64,000 nucleotides of DNA from Sclerotinia nivalis (Eukaryota > Ascomycota > Leotiomycetes > Helotiales > Sclerotiniaceae), in the NCBI GenBank assembly GCA_029531795.1, contig JAPEIS010000006.1, forward strand, positions 1,426,001-1,490,000. The letters are read 5' to 3'. Under the pieces are notes generated by a model. The model saw only the letters and a list, made by a program, of their open reading frames with translations, did no database searches and was not told where the DNA came from. Positions 1 through 12,537 of this stretch are shown piece by piece. The position numbers were made by a program, and so were the translations under genes. Position 1 is the first letter of the stretch, and each line of letters begins with the position of its first letter.

Positions 1-21
1 ATTATGTTTTTTTTTTTGCAG

Positions 22-1399
22 GCACAAGTTTTGTCATCACTAAAAAGGTACGGACATTCACACTTCAAATATTCAGTCACAATAATTTACTGACAGCTTC
101 CTTAGGGGTTAATGGATGCCGAAGAAAGACATGGCTTTGAGGGAGATGGGTTCACATATCTGAGGAGTCCGATATGGTGGGGTGGCATAATAGCATGTAT
201 GTATGAATATGGATACAGCGCGGGGAAATTAGCTAATAGGATGTGAACAGTAATTGTGGGAGAAATAGCAAATTTTGCAGCATATGCGTTCGCCCCAGCG
301 ATTCTGGTCACACCTCTCGGAGCGCTCAGTGTCTTGATAGGAGCGGTGCTAGGGTCATACTTTTTGGATGAGAAACTGGGTACGTTGGGGAAGTTGGGCT
401 GCGCAATATGCTTGATAGGATCGGTCATTATTGTCCTTCACGCGCCTCCAGACAAGGAGATCAAGAGAATAGACGAAATTCTTCATTATGCTATTCAGCC
501 GGGTATGCCGAAACAACATTCTCTTTTACAGGAAGATGCTGATATTTACAGGATTTCTTTTGTTTTGCCTCTTTGTTGCAGTTTTTGCAGTTGTTATGAT
601 TTACAGAGTCGCCCCAAAGTATGGCAAGAAGAATCCGCTTGTGTACTTGTCGATTTGTTCAACTGTTGGCGGTATTTCAGTCATGTCAGTCAAGGCGTTT
701 GGTATTGCGGTAAAGTTGACATTGGGTGGTGAAAATCAATTCATCTATCCCTCTACCTACGTTTTCATTATCGTAACTGTAGTCTGTATTTTGACACAGA
801 TGAATTACTTCAATAAGGCGCTGAGCCAGTTCCCCACTTCCATGTAAGTCATGTCTGTTTTTCAGCTCGTATATTGAGTCTGACTTCTACCCAGCGTAAA
901 CCCACTTTACTATGTTTGTTTTACGACTGCAACACTTACTGCTTCATTTATTTTGTACGGCGGTTTTAACACTTCTGATGCGGTCAACACGATTTCCCTT
1001 CTATGCGGATTCCTTGTCATTTTTACAGGAGTCTACCTACTGAACGTCTCGAGAACCGACCCCGAAGGAAACAAGATGATGTCCGGCACAGACGGCATAG
1101 CGACGGACCCTCTTTCTGGCATATCAACGAGACGAAGTATGCAAGCCCGACGAAGCAATGATCCACACAGGATGAGCATGGGAAGCAATGGGTATGGTCG
1201 AGGAGACAGAGAAGGGCTGATCCACGCGTACGACGAAGAAGAGAACGCAGGGTTTGGTCTTGCGGACCTAGGAGAAGACAGCGATGACGACCCGCTACCC
1301 CCGCGAGCTATGAATGGAAAAATCAATGGACATGGCAGTAAGAGGAGTATCAGCGAGCCATCAGAACAGGAGAGGCCGAGCAGATCATCCACTCGGTGA
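22..1399 (+). CDS. NIPA-type magnesium transporter, 5' end beyond the window
   Basis: Multi-pass membrane protein of the NIPA/DUF803 family, which transports Mg2+ in animals and is widespread in fungi. The visible exons are 22-47, 106-196, 251-502, 552-843 and 895-1399; every junction keeps the frame and restores the family sequence (GTSFVITKKGLMDAEERHGF at the first join, GEIANFAAYAFAPA, TPLGALSV, IQPGFLLFCLF at the fourth exon). Hydrophobic segments alternate with short loops up to about position 1050. A hydrophilic, Ser/Arg/Asp-rich cytoplasmic tail of about 115 residues follows and ends at a TGA. The N-terminal exon or exons lie left of position 1, so length cannot be compared with the family. 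Family assignment is firm; the substrate is inferred from animal homologues. Confidence 0.9.
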
Positions 1400-1904
1400 C
1401 CTTTTCCATAATAATAATAATAGCTGATTTGATGTGACGACACACGTTTCGAGACTACTTGCGGAAAAGCTTGGGCTGCATATGCTATTGCAAGGGTTGC
1501 GATTTTCTGTGCTCTTTTCTTTTTGTTTCATTAGAATATCATATTGGCGGCAGGCTGGTCTGCTGGCTAGGGCCATATTTCAAAGTACGACTGCATGAGG
1601 TTTAGGCGTTTGGGTTGCTATTCTGTACAAAAGGAGACGGAAAGGAAAGACATCTGTACGATATATACCTGGGTAAATTAAGGAATGGGCTTTCATGAGG
1701 CGCTATACGCTTAATTTGACTCACTTCGATTGCAATCCGAGGTGGTGGCATTTGATATCACATTTAATAGCATCATGTAACATTATTTTAAAGTGTTTTT
1801 TTAGAGCCGTAAAATTCGTTGGCTAAATATGAATACAAGTCCCTTCAAGTAAGACCCGCATGCAAATATTTGGAAACGCCCATCCTATTTTACCATTGCA
1901 TAAT
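1400..1904. other. Convergent 3' intergenic region
   Basis: Lies between the tail-to-tail NIPA-type transporter and RPS3 genes. It holds a short AAT repeat near 1410-1424 and AT-rich sequence suited to two 3' UTRs. I see no gene in it. Confidence 0.6.
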
Positions 1905-2769
1905 TTATTCCTCTTGAGGAGCTGGAGCAGACTCTTCACCAGCCTGTTCCGATGAGCGAGCGGCCTCAGCAGCTGCTTGAGCAGCGGCAGCCTTCGCACC
2001 GTAATCCTGGCTCATAGGTTGAACCACACTTTGCTCCTCCTTTGGCTCGATGATAGTGACGGAATCTGGGAGACCCTTGGATGGTCCGGACTTTCCTTCT
2101 GGGTCAGATCCTCTCATGATCTTGACCTTGATACCGAGAACACCTTGCTTGAGGAGAACGTGACGGGTAGCGTGGTCAATGAAGTCCTTGGCTGGTTGAC
2201 CGGAGTGGATCATGAAACCATCAGTGAACTTCATGGACTTGGCACGGGCAGCACGTAATTTTCCAGAAACGACAACCTCGCAACCCTTAGCACCAGACTC
2301 CATGATGAATCTCAGAACACCATAGCATGCTCTGCGGACGGCGAGACCGTTGAGGAGCTTGTATCTGAGGGACTCGCATTGAGCGACGGCGGAGAGACCA
2401 CGGTTTTGGACCTTGGCGGCGTAGAGGGAAACGCTGTTCTCGGGGAACTTGAAGCGCTTTTGAATGAGGGAGGTAAGTTCGCGAATGCGGCGTCCTTGCT
2501 CTCCGAGAACTTCTTGGGTGTGGGTTGCGCGGATGATAATGTCGGTGACAGTTGGGGTAACACGGACTTCGACACCGGAGTATCCCTCCTCAGCCAACTC
2601 GCGTTGGAAGAACTCGTTCAATTCGGCGTAGAAAACACCATCGGCGACGAACTTTCTACGCTTGGAGCTGTACACAAGAAATTCATCATTAGCCCCGCGA
2701 ACTTTTTGTTGGATGAGCTGTAGCAAGGGCAATTTCTTACATAACGGCACCTGGAACACCGGAAGCCAT
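1905..2769 (-). CDS. RPS3: 40S ribosomal protein uS3 (Rps3)
   Basis: Component of the small ribosomal subunit at the mRNA entry channel. Two exons on the minus strand, 2741-2769 and 1905-2667, with a 73-bp intron (GTAAGA donor, TACAG acceptor). Splicing gives [20 protein letters not shown], the normal fungal N-terminus; reading through the intron gives a non-conserved N-terminus instead. Predicted length is 263 aa, usual for the family. A type-2 KH domain ([18 protein letters not shown] region) is followed by the uS3 C-terminal domain ([20 protein letters not shown], then FMIHSGQP). The C-terminal tail is Ala/Gln/Glu-rich, as in other ascomycetes. The intron right after the start is common in fungal ribosomal protein genes. 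Confidence 0.97.
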
Positions 2770-3233
2770 ATTGTCTGATTTATGAGATTATGAACCGGTG
2801 GAAGAAAAGGTTCAACGTCGTCGTCGGTATTGTCGTGTGGTCGATGGTCGCAAGTTCGAAATTCAATCTTGTGAATTTCCTTAGAATTGCTAGCGTATGT
2901 GGGATTTTAAGCGAATTGGTCGATAACAGCCTTGGATATGAGGCTACATTTAGAATCATAAGGCTCAAAATTTGAGGCCCGATACGGCTGCAGGCCTTAT
3001 TGGAATGCCGGGATGGATGCTATGTAACTGATATCATATGATATATGGAATTCCAGTCAACGAAAGACAATAAAATATCCAAAATACAGCCAAAATTATT
3101 ATTCAGAAATAATTAAACAACTGCCCCAAGGATTCAGGATAAATAACGAAACGATCAAATAAAAAGAGGCTTTCAAGATTCCAAATGATTTATTATTGAT
3201 ACCAGAACTGAGTGCGCCGAGCCATAAATTACA
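2770..3233. promoter_or_regulatory. Divergent promoter region of RPS3 and the myotubularin gene
   Basis: A 464-bp gap separates the two start codons of divergently oriented genes, so it must carry both promoters and 5' UTRs. The myotubularin side is AT-rich (about 3040-3200). No specific factor site was identified with confidence, and the small ORFs here are chance. Confidence 0.5.
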
Positions 3234-5697
3234 ATGGCAGACAAGCTCAAGATATCAAAGGTTCGTCACATTGAAGTTCCGCCGCACAATGGAGGGTTGA
3301 CTGACCTTTGAAATTGCATCGCAGGTGGATGACGTCCAAGTAGTAGCTCGGGGACAAGCTTCCAACGTTACACTGCACTTAAGAGCTCACCATCTAATTG
3401 TCGTTCAAGCACCTCCTCCGTCGCCGGAAGCTTCGCAACAAGCATCGCAACAAGGATCGCCAGCGCAAAAACGAACAGCGCCCCAAGTCAGGTCGAGGGA
3501 GTCATGGATAGCATATCCTATGATAGCTTACTGCACATTTCGACCAACTCCGCCGGGATCTGGACAAGCTTCTTCCATACGTCTACGAGGTCGAGACTTT
3601 AATTTCTATACTCTTAATTTTGCGGATGACAAGCAAGCTCGAGACACCTTCGAAAGTATAAAGAGCGCAACATGCAAGTTGGGAAGTATCGAAAGGTTGT
3701 ATGCATTTAGTTATAAGGCGCATGGGGCAGAAAAGCAGATAAATGGTTGGGACATATATGATCCCAAGGCAGAATGGAAACGTCTGGGGATAAGTGACAA
3801 GGGAGTTGATAGAGGATGGAGGTTGTCTAAGATGAACCACGATTACGTTTTCTCACCTACGTACCCAGCCTTACTCCCAGTTCCTTCCGCTGTCTCCGAC
3901 ATCACAATCAAACATGCTAGCCAGCACCGTTCAAGGGCACGAATACCAGTCCTGACGTATTTACATCCTGTTAATAATTGCGCCTTGACGAGATGTTCAC
4001 AGCCCAGGACTGGTATGCGGGGAGCCCGCAGTATACAGGATGAGAGATTAGTCAGCGCATGCTTTTGTGCAACATCACAGGTGGATGAGGCGGACTCAGT
4101 ATCACCAGCGGGATCTAGAAATAGTCCAGATTCCAGTCAAGCTGATATTAGCACACCGAATAATGGGGAAGTGACAGAGACAGAGCGTTATGAGGATGAA
4201 ATGCTTGCATCTGCGTCGAATATTGAGATCATAACCGAAAAACCTCATGTGTATGGAGCACAACAGAACAATCTGATTGTGGATGCAAGGCCTCAGGTTA
4301 ATGCATACGCTAATCAAGTAAACGGTTTTGGTACGGAGAATATGGAATACTATCCACTTGCTAAGAAAGCGTATTTGAATATTGCAAATATTCATGTAAT
4401 GCGAGACTCATTGGCGAAAGTGATTGATGCCATTAAGGATGCTGATGTGTCCCCTCTTCCTCCAAATCGAGAGCTTTTGGCAAAGAGTGGTTGGATAAAA
4501 CATATCACTGGTATTCTTGATGGAGCCGCACTAATAGCTAGGCAGATTGGCATACAACATTCTCATGTTCTCATTCACTGTTCGGATGGCTGGGATAGGA
4601 CGAGTCAGCTGAGTGCTTTGTCGCAGCTGATGCTTGATCCTTACTACAGGACTATAGAAGGTTTTATAGTATTAGTTGAAAAGGATTGGCTAGGCTTTGG
4701 ACATATGTTCCAACACAGGTCTGGATTCTTGAACCACGAGAAGTGGTTTACAACACAGAACGATGCTCTCGCGGGCTCAGCAATACAACCAGGTGGGAAC
4801 ACCGACGGGCGTGGAGATGCTATTGAAAATGCTCTACTCAGCGCGAAACGATTCTTCAACAAGAGCAATCATAGCCAGGAGATTGTCGATGACGCAGATG
4901 AGGTTACAGTCGATCAATCTCCAAAGAAACCCATATTAGACACACTCCCTCAAAGTGATGTCACTAAACCCAAAGAAACTAGTCCAGTCTTCCACCAGTT
5001 CTTAGACGCAACCTATCAACTTCTCCGTCAACATCCCACCCGCTTTGAATTTAATGAGCGATTCCTCCGCAGACTCCTGTACCATCTCTATTCTTGTCAA
5101 TACGGGACATTTCTTTACAACAATGAGAAATCCCGTGTAGATGCCCGCGTTAAAGAGCGCACTAAAAGCGTTTGGGCGTACTTCCTATCCAAGAAGCCAG
5201 AATTTACCAACAAGGACTATGATGGGGGGATAATAGATGATCATGTCAAAGGTAAAGAACGGTTAATCTTCCCCAATTTAGATGGTGTGAGGTGGTGGCA
5301 TCAAGTCTTCAACCGCACCGATGAGGAAATGAACGGGCCGCATAATCCCGCCATGGAAAGATACCTAGCACTTAATGCAAATAGCAGTAATGGGCTTGGC
5401 ACGTCCACAAGTATAAGTTCACCACCAGCCGCGCCCCCCGGCCGCACTGTTCTTGCGGGTGTGGAAGCTGGGACTGCAACGAGACAGGTTCCAAATGGAA
5501 CTCCCAGTATTAGTGGCAACCCATTTGCGAGTTTAAGGGATGGAATCGCAGGATTGGGAATCGGGAAGGCAGGCGGATTGGGCAGTTTAGGGGTGGGCAT
5601 GGGTAGTGCGAGTAAAAGTACCCCAGCGGGTTTGAATGGGTTGGCTAATGGAAATGGAAATGGGAATGCGCAGGAAATGGAGGTCGAGATGCAATGA
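3234..5697 (+). CDS. YMR1: Myotubularin-family phosphoinositide 3-phosphatase (Ymr1-like)
   Basis: Predicted to remove the 3-phosphate from PI3P and PI(3,5)P2 on endosomal and vacuolar membranes, as yeast Ymr1 does. Two exons: 3234-3260 encodes MADKLKISK, then a 64-bp intron, then 3325-5697; total 799 aa. An N-terminal PH-GRAM-like region is followed by the phosphatase domain with RIPVLTYLHPVNNCALTRCSQP and the CX5R loop HCSDGWDRTSQ, with Cys about residue 428 and Arg about 434. LVEKDWLGFGHMFQHRSG is the typical segment after the loop. The catalytic residues are intact, so this is not one of the inactive myotubularins. A linker around residues 255-295 and the Gly/Ser/Asn-rich last 100 residues look disordered. 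The first exon is short, but its splice sites and frame fit well. Confidence 0.93.
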
Positions 5698-6143
5698 TAT
5701 TACATGATTGTTGGTTACGGAATGGATGATATGATTGGGGGATTGCCGATCCAGGCTGGCGTTTGGGCTGAGCTGGGGAATATATTTTGTTGGGATTGAA
5801 GGGATGAAGGAAATGGAAGGGAATGAAGGGAGAAGGCATTCGTCTTCTTACATCTATCGTACGTCTTAGCAAGGCATTGTAGGAGTAAGGCGTACTGGTA
5901 GATAAACATCACGTCACTCCACTTGGTGTTAGTCTTGTTTGGAGGAAGATCACACAAAACAGTTATGTTTAATGACTTCTGATGCTTTTTGATACTTTTT
6001 ACTCATTATTCATGCATCAAACACGCTATTCTAGTAGCTAAATAACAAAAGCAAAGCCGCAAATCATTACCTTCTTCTTTTGGAAATATTTTAGCTTGCC
6101 TTTTGGTCTATATGTGATGGATGTGTTTGATGTGTTTGATGGC
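5698..6143. other. Convergent 3' intergenic region
   Basis: A 446-bp gap between the 3' ends of the myotubularin gene and FRS1, purine-rich near the first and AT-rich towards the second. Nothing gene-like was seen. Confidence 0.55.
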
Positions 6144-8098
6144 TTATAAAAAGACTTCGAGATTGATCTCTAAAGTGCTGACGGGATATCTGGGACCTAT
6201 TAGTGTTTGTCTTTCAAATTTTTATACGTGAAAAATGGACTTACCTCAATTCAAATTTATCAAGAACAGTGGGATGCAAGATACCAAACTCCCCAACACG
6301 CACCTCCTTGCCTCCCAAACGCAAATAGATTGCAGCCGCATGACCGGCAAAGAAAGTTGGCTCGTCGATTTCCTCGATCCAGTATCCATCTGGCTTTGAT
6401 GGGTTTTCCTTGATTGAAAAATCCATTTTCTTGCCCTCTAATCCCTCTTCATGTGTAAGGAAAGCGGTTTGCAACATAAGCAGGATGCGATCAAGCAAAC
6501 CGTGAACGACTTCAAAACCACTGGTTTTGCCATACCATGCTGCTGCGAAATGGCGCTCATTTCGAGATTTGCGCTCTAAGCTCAAATCTTTAAAGGCAAC
6601 ATCGGATACTTCGAAGACTTTGAGGGGAAGACTGTGTTTCTTGTTTTCACGGATGGTTTTAAGGAGACCCGGGAGAAGAGATGTGCGAACAACTTGGTAT
6701 TCAGCGGTCTTGGGGTTAGCGAGGCGAACAGCTGTAGTGCCATCATCTTTGCGGTTGAGCCAGGCAAAGTTCTCGTCGTGAGAGCAGAGGATCAGAGGCA
6801 TGACTTCGCTCCAGCCTGCCATGGCGGTTTCGGTTCTGACGATGTCGCCAAGTTTGTTGATTGCGAGGGGTTGAGCAATTGTGGAGGCTTTGTTGGGGGA
6901 TGTGCGCGGAAGGTTGTTGAAGCCGTAAGCAATAGCTACGTCTTCCATGATGTCGCATTGGTGAAGAACATCGGCTCGGGTCGGTGGTATCGAGACATCC
7001 AGTAAATTCTTGTCCTTTGAGGATGGTTTCGCGGATAAACACATCTTCTTGAGAAGCTCGCAGATCTTTTCCGGAGTTTCTGAGAGGCCACAGCAGTTAT
7101 TGATATAGTCGACTTCCGCTTCAGTTTCTCGAGGGCTGAGATTAGGAGTTTGTCGGGTTTCCTGGTTGTGCTCCGAGATAATCTCCACAGGCTCGATTGT
7201 GAATGGTTCCGCGCAGTATTGAGAGAACATAGAAACAATGATATTGTTTACTATTTCCAACTTTGTGCGGTCCGTACCAGTCATCTCAATAAAGACATTC
7301 TTGGTATTCAAAGTGATCTTAGAATGATCTCCGTTGATAATTGGAGGCATAGACATGACAGTGCGATTTGAGTCGTAAATAACTGGATATACTGGTTTAT
7401 CTCGAATAATGTGTAGGTATTTCCCCAAGTGTTTATCAGTCTCATAAAATTGCATTAGTTCCTCCGCATTCATCTCCTTGCTTTGGTTCAAAGGCGTGAA
7501 AATGATATCTTTCGGGGGAAGTGCTTCGTAGGTGAAAGGTCCTTTAACAGTGTCCATATCATGTGTACCAATCGCAACTAAGGTGCGCTGCCGAGCAAGA
7601 TTCTGGTGAAGTTTGTCTTGTAGCGAAATGAAGGAGTCATAACCATCTTGAGTGAAGGTAACATTTCGCAGAATCGATGCCGAGACGTATGGTCGTACTT
7701 TCATAGTATCTTGGTGAACTGTCAAAGTCTCCAAATTTCCACTCTCAGGTTTAACCAATCTATAGTTTGGGAAGGGTGTCTTCTCTCTGAAGACATTCAA
7801 CATGAGAGCTATACCTTCGAAGCAGAGCATGTCATATCGATTCGCGGGGATTTCAATTTTGAGTTGTGCAGGTTCTTGCTTTCCGTTGACTATTGGCCGT
7901 TCCGAATTTGATGTGTCCTCGTCCAACTCAATTCCAAACTCGAAACATAACTCTTCGAACTCCTCTGTGGTGTACCTGAGATGTAATTTAGTTCTACTGT
8001 ATAATGTCTGGCAAAGTACGAAACCGCAGAAATTGTTTCACTCACTCTTGCCCGAGGGCTTCATAGAGCTTAGCTTTATCAACGCTGATGGTAGGCAT
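6144..8098 (-). CDS. FRS1: Phenylalanyl-tRNA synthetase beta subunit, cytosolic
   Basis: Beta subunit of the alpha2-beta2 enzyme that charges tRNA-Phe in the cytosol. Three exons on the minus strand: 8046-8098 ([18 protein letters not shown]), 6245-7975 and 6144-6189 ([14 protein letters not shown], stop TAA). Introns are 70 and 55 bp. Predicted length is 609 aa, close to the roughly 595 aa of yeast Frs1. Family segments seen are [15 protein letters not shown] near the N-terminus (B3/B4 region), [20 protein letters not shown] (B5 region) and the C-terminal catalytic-like core ending in [19 protein letters not shown]. Both terminal exons are needed to restore the conserved ends. Confidence 0.97.
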
Positions 8099-8792
8099 CT
8101 TGACTGATGTGTTGTGGTTGCAATATTTGCTTCACAGCTTCTCAAGTCAAATGTTGTGAGTAATGAGTGTATGAGTCGAAATAATAAATATTGGTGGGGT
8201 TGTATCAGAGGGGTCTTTGAATTGAGTGACTGGTCCGAGAAGCATATTGAGGCCTGAGGCCTGAGGCCTACATTTCTTTCAATGGAAGGTTGATGATTCC
8301 CAAAGTTCAAACTCACCGAGAGCTGTCACTGCCAACCAACATTACACTTAACAACCTCTTCTGAATTTTAAACCATTTGCCCAGCACCGGCACTTTGAAT
8401 ATCAATTTCATACTCTTTGCAGCAGTGTGTTTTTTTCAGGTATGTCTCAATAAATTCCTTTCACTATCAAATCAAGGCTCAGATCTTATTTACAATGAGT
8501 CCTTCGTTGCTTCCCCCACCATGTGCCGACTTGATATCTTTAAAACATACTGACATGTCATCGGCAAGTCGCAGGTTTGACTTATTATATCATAAGATTC
8601 ATTCACTTCTCCCGCTTTTCTTTAGTCCCGGAAATTAATTACGAAGTTCCGTCAAATCTATCAACCGCAACCAACGACCACGCGATAACCTCCTAAATAT
8701 TCTCAACCACGAACCCTAAAATTAACAAGTTCAACACCCTACTTTCTTGAACCTTGGAATTTACCTCATAAAGACCTGTACAAACCTTCATA
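8099..8792. promoter_or_regulatory. Divergent promoter region of FRS1 and TPD3
   Basis: A 694-bp gap between two start codons facing away from each other. It contains a triplicated 7-mer, GAGGCCT, at about 8248-8269, in which each unit holds a palindromic AGGCCT. The small ORFs here are not protein-like. Confidence 0.5.
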
Positions 8793-11031
8793 ATGGCGGA
8801 CGGTCCAGATAAGACTGACGAGCTCTACCCCATAGCTGTTCTCATTGATGAATTAAAGGTATTGAACTAAGGCGCATCCCCTTCGAAGGACAAGGCTCTG
8901 TTGCGCAGGTACTGATAGCTCACTAGCATGACGATGTACTCTTAAGATTGAATGCTATTCATCGACTTTCAACGATTGCCCTTGCGCTAGGAGCGGATCG
9001 CACAAGAGACGAATTGATTCCCTTTCTAGATGGTATGCTGCGCGATATCGAACTATACTTTGATACACTGGTTGATGATATTCTGCAGAATCCGTCGAAG
9101 ATGAAGACGAAGTTCTCACTGCTCTGAGCGAAGAACTCGGAAACTTTGTAGAATACGTTGGCGGTCCAGAGTATGGCCATGTTCTTCTGTCACCTCTCGA
9201 GAACCTTGCGGCTATCGAGGAGCCCCTGGTGCGAGAAAAGGTGAGTCGATAGCATTGGACTGAATTAATAGCTGTGCTGATTGAAGTAGGCTGTAGAATC
9301 TTTAAACAAGATATGCGAGGAGCTATCTTCACAACAAGTCGAAGAGTACTTCATCCCCCTCACGATTCGACTCTCAAAGGCCGACTGGTTTACCTCAAAG
9401 ATCTCCGCCACAGGATTATATAATGTACCATACAAGAAGGCGTCACCTCCGATGCAAGAGCAGCTCAGACAACAATTTGGTCTTTTGGTCCATGACGAAA
9501 CTCCTATGGTCCGAAGACAGTCTGCGAATAACTTGTCGAAATTTGTGAAGGAAATGCCCGCTACAATAGTTGTGGAGGAAATGATACCCTTGTTTCAACA
9601 CCTTGCCGGTGACGACCAGGATAGCGTACGTTTGTTGACAGTAGAGATATTGATTGCCATTGCGGAGGTTGTACCGAAGGAGCAACAGTCGAGCCATGGT
9701 GTTCTACTTACAGCCTTGAGGAGTTTAATCGAAGATAAAAGTTGGAGAGTGAGATACATGGTGGCTGATAGATTTGAGAAGGTTGGTTTTACTTGAAATT
9801 TGCGATTTGATGGACAATTCTAATATCATGTAGATTGCAAAAGCAGTAGATGATGAGGTTGTAACAAGAGATCTTGTACCCGCATTCGTGAAGTTATTGA
9901 AAGACAGCGAAGCAGAAGTACGAACGGCAATTGCTGGTCAAATTCCTGGTATGTCTGCTCATCTCTGTTTCTCTGAAGCATTTTACTAAATTAAAGGAAA
10001 GGTTTCTGCAAGCTTGTCGATCGCACCACCCTCTTAAACGATATCATGTCCACTGTCGAAGATTTGGTTTCTGATACATCCCAACATGTTCGGGCTGCTC
10101 TTGGAACACAGATCAGTGGCCTTGCCCCAATTCTTGGCAAGCAAGAGTACGTTTTTCACATCCGCACTTTATGATCTTTATACTTACAAGTCGTCATAAG
10201 GACTATCGATCACCTACTTCCTATGTTTTTACAAATGCTCAAGGATGAGTACCCAGATGTTCGATTACATATAATCTCCAAATTGGAGTTAGTAAACCAA
10301 GTTATCGGCATTGATCTCCTTTCACAATCCCTTCTCCCTGCTATTGTACAGCTTGCTGAAGATAAGCAATGGCGTGTTCGATTGGCAATCATTGAGTACA
10401 TTCCTCTTCTGGCCAGTCAACTCGGAGTTCAATTCTTTGACGAGAAGTTGGCTGCCCTCTGCATGGGCTGGTTAGGAGATACAGTCTTCTCTATCCGTGA
10501 TGCAGCAACAAAGAATTTGAAAAAGCTCACCGAGGTCTTTGGTGTAGACTGGGCAAATGAGGCGATCATTCCAAAGGTTATGGCTATGGGAGCGCATCCA
10601 AATTACCTCTACAGAATGACCACATGCTTTGCAATCACAGTGAGTTTTGGATTTTGCCCTTGCTCTAAACAAGCTGCTAACCTTAGTTACAGACACTTGC
10701 ACAAGTCGTCAGTCTTGACGTTGTCCAAAATTCCATTCTACCTATGATGGACAAGTTGGTAGCCGACGAGATTCCAAATATCCGTTTCAACGTTGCCAAA
10801 TCATACTCTGAGATCATCTCAGTTCTCAAGAGGCTCCCAGACGAGGGCACCGTATATTCGCTAGAGAAGTCTGGTAGCTCGGAACCGCCCTCGGCTAGAG
10901 GCCAACAACTGATCCAAGAAAGGATTTTACCAAATTTGGAAAAATTGCAAAAGGATGATGATGTCGATGTTCGGTTCTTTGCTACCACGGCTGCAGCTTC
11001 AATTTCTGGTGAGCCAATGGAAACTTCATAG
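8793..11031 (+). CDS. TPD3: Protein phosphatase 2A scaffold (A/PR65) subunit
   Basis: HEAT-repeat scaffold that holds the PP2A catalytic and regulatory subunits. Eight exons: 8793-8858, 8927-9032, 9089-9240, 9290-9781, 9834-9948, 10002-10146, 10201-10639 and 10693-11031. All junctions keep the frame and give 617 aa, against about 635 in yeast Tpd3. HEAT repeats run along the whole length, each with a repeat-internal Asp-x-Val-Arg-type motif ([84 protein letters not shown]). The acidic inter-helix loops that bind partner subunits appear conserved. It is the most intron-rich gene in the window. Confidence 0.97.
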
Positions 11032-11501
11032 ACGGGTGAATAAAGGTGTCGCATATGGGGAGAAAAATGTATCTTTTCTTGAGCCAGTAGCCTGAGCATG
11101 GTGGCCTTGCTGTTTTCCTGTTATTCTAGATCGGAGCATGAAATCCAGCATAGTCCCTTCTAATACATTTTTGATAAAGCGACCTGATATGCAGATGGTA
11201 GGCGACAAAACCGTAGATAAAAAAAATTAAATGAGAACGATATATTGAATATCCTGCTGCTTGTAAGTAATGATTTCTTGAATTATACGTCATCCGTATA
11301 AAACCCCCAACATCTGAACTCCGCGTCTTCGATACTCGCAGTCTCAGGGCTGTATGTAATTGGCCAGGCGGTGAACCAATTACCCCAGTCCAAATTATTC
11401 TGCCACCATCGAATTTCTGAATACCCTAATGCCATTATCTCCTGCACAGCGTTTCAATTCCATGAACTGATTAAGGTTGTTACTGAAAAGTGTAAGTAAA
11501 G
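11032..11501. other. Intergenic region, TPD3 3' end to methyltransferase gene
   Basis: A 470-bp gap between two same-strand genes that should carry the TPD3 3' UTR and the next promoter. A run of A and AT-rich sequence lies near 11219-11235. No gene was seen. Confidence 0.5.
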
Positions 11502-12537
11502 ATGACTTCAGAAACATCAAAACCGTCTCATCTCGAGCCATCACCTCTTGGCACAAAAGAATAGTAAGTACGTTTTGTGCGCTCTACAAATAATTTACCC
11601 CTCCATACTACCCCTCCATTGCACGATCTTTCATCCCTCCATTCACCATTCTTATGATTCAGCACATCTACTTCCTCTGATATCTTTCTCCTACATCGAA
11701 TACACATTTCTTAACGAAATAAATAGTTGGGATAACCTCTATAACCGCGAAATCTCAAACCACGCTCTCGATGCAACGGATGTCGGTACGATATGGTTTG
11801 ACGATTCATCTGCGGAAGATAAAGTTGTGGATTTCTTGAATGGAGAGGGTTTTGAGAGGGACTTACTTGGCCTGCGGGAGGGAAGGAGGAGGCAGGATTT
11901 CAGTTTGTTGGATTTGGGGACGGGGAATGGACATTTTTTGGTTAGGTTGAGGGAGGGTGAGGAGGACAGTGAAGGGGAAGAGGAAGAAGAAAAAGAAGAG
12001 GGGAGAGAAAATAGTGATGAGGGGAAGAAATGGGTTGGTAGAATGATGGGTGTGGATTACTCGGAGAGATCTATTGAGTTTGCGAAACGGATTGCGAAGG
12101 ATAAACAGGAAAGTGAACAGGGGGGAACAGAAGGCGGAAACGAAATCGAATTTATTACTTGGGATATAATGAAAGAAGATCCGTCTCCAAAAGTTTTGAA
12201 TGGAAAACAGGCAAACGGATGGGATATAGTACTTGATAAAGGGACATTCGATGCGATTAGTTTGTCAGAAGAGACAGATTCGAATGGCAAGAGGATTTTC
12301 GAGGGGTATAGGGAGAAAGTGCTGGCGTTGGTGAGGAATGGTGGGGTGGCGGTTGTTACTAGTTGTAATTGGACTGAAGAAGAGTTGATTGAGTGGTTCG
12401 CTGGGAAGAGAGAGGGGGAGAGGGGACACAGGTTTGAGGTACTGAGGAAGATTGAGTATAGGAGTTTTAGTTTTGGAGGGGTGAAGGGTCAGACGGTCTG
12501 CAGTGTTTGTTTTAGGAAGTGTGGGGAAAGCGAATAG
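11502..12537 (+). CDS. EFM4: Efm4/METTL10-like protein-lysine methyltransferase
   Basis: SAM-dependent methyltransferase; yeast Efm4 and human METTL10 methylate a lysine of elongation factor eEF1A. Two exons, 11502-11563 and 11727-12537, with a 163-bp intron, give 290 aa. The joined sequence PLGTKEYWDNLYNREISNHA is the diagnostic N-terminus of this family. SAM motif I is LLDLGTGNGHFL at about residues 78-89, followed by GVDYSERSIEFAKRIA and WDIVLDKGTFDAISL, the post-II region typical of Efm4. An acidic low-complexity insertion (Glu/Ser/Asp, about residues 97-118) sits just after motif I. A longer unspliced N-terminus starting at 11548 is possible on paper but lacks the family motif. Confidence 0.88.

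Noticed and set aside
1977..2723. Several ORFs inside RPS3 on both strands (such as 2379-2723)
   Set aside because: Shadows of the highly codon-biased RPS3 gene; no protein features of their own.
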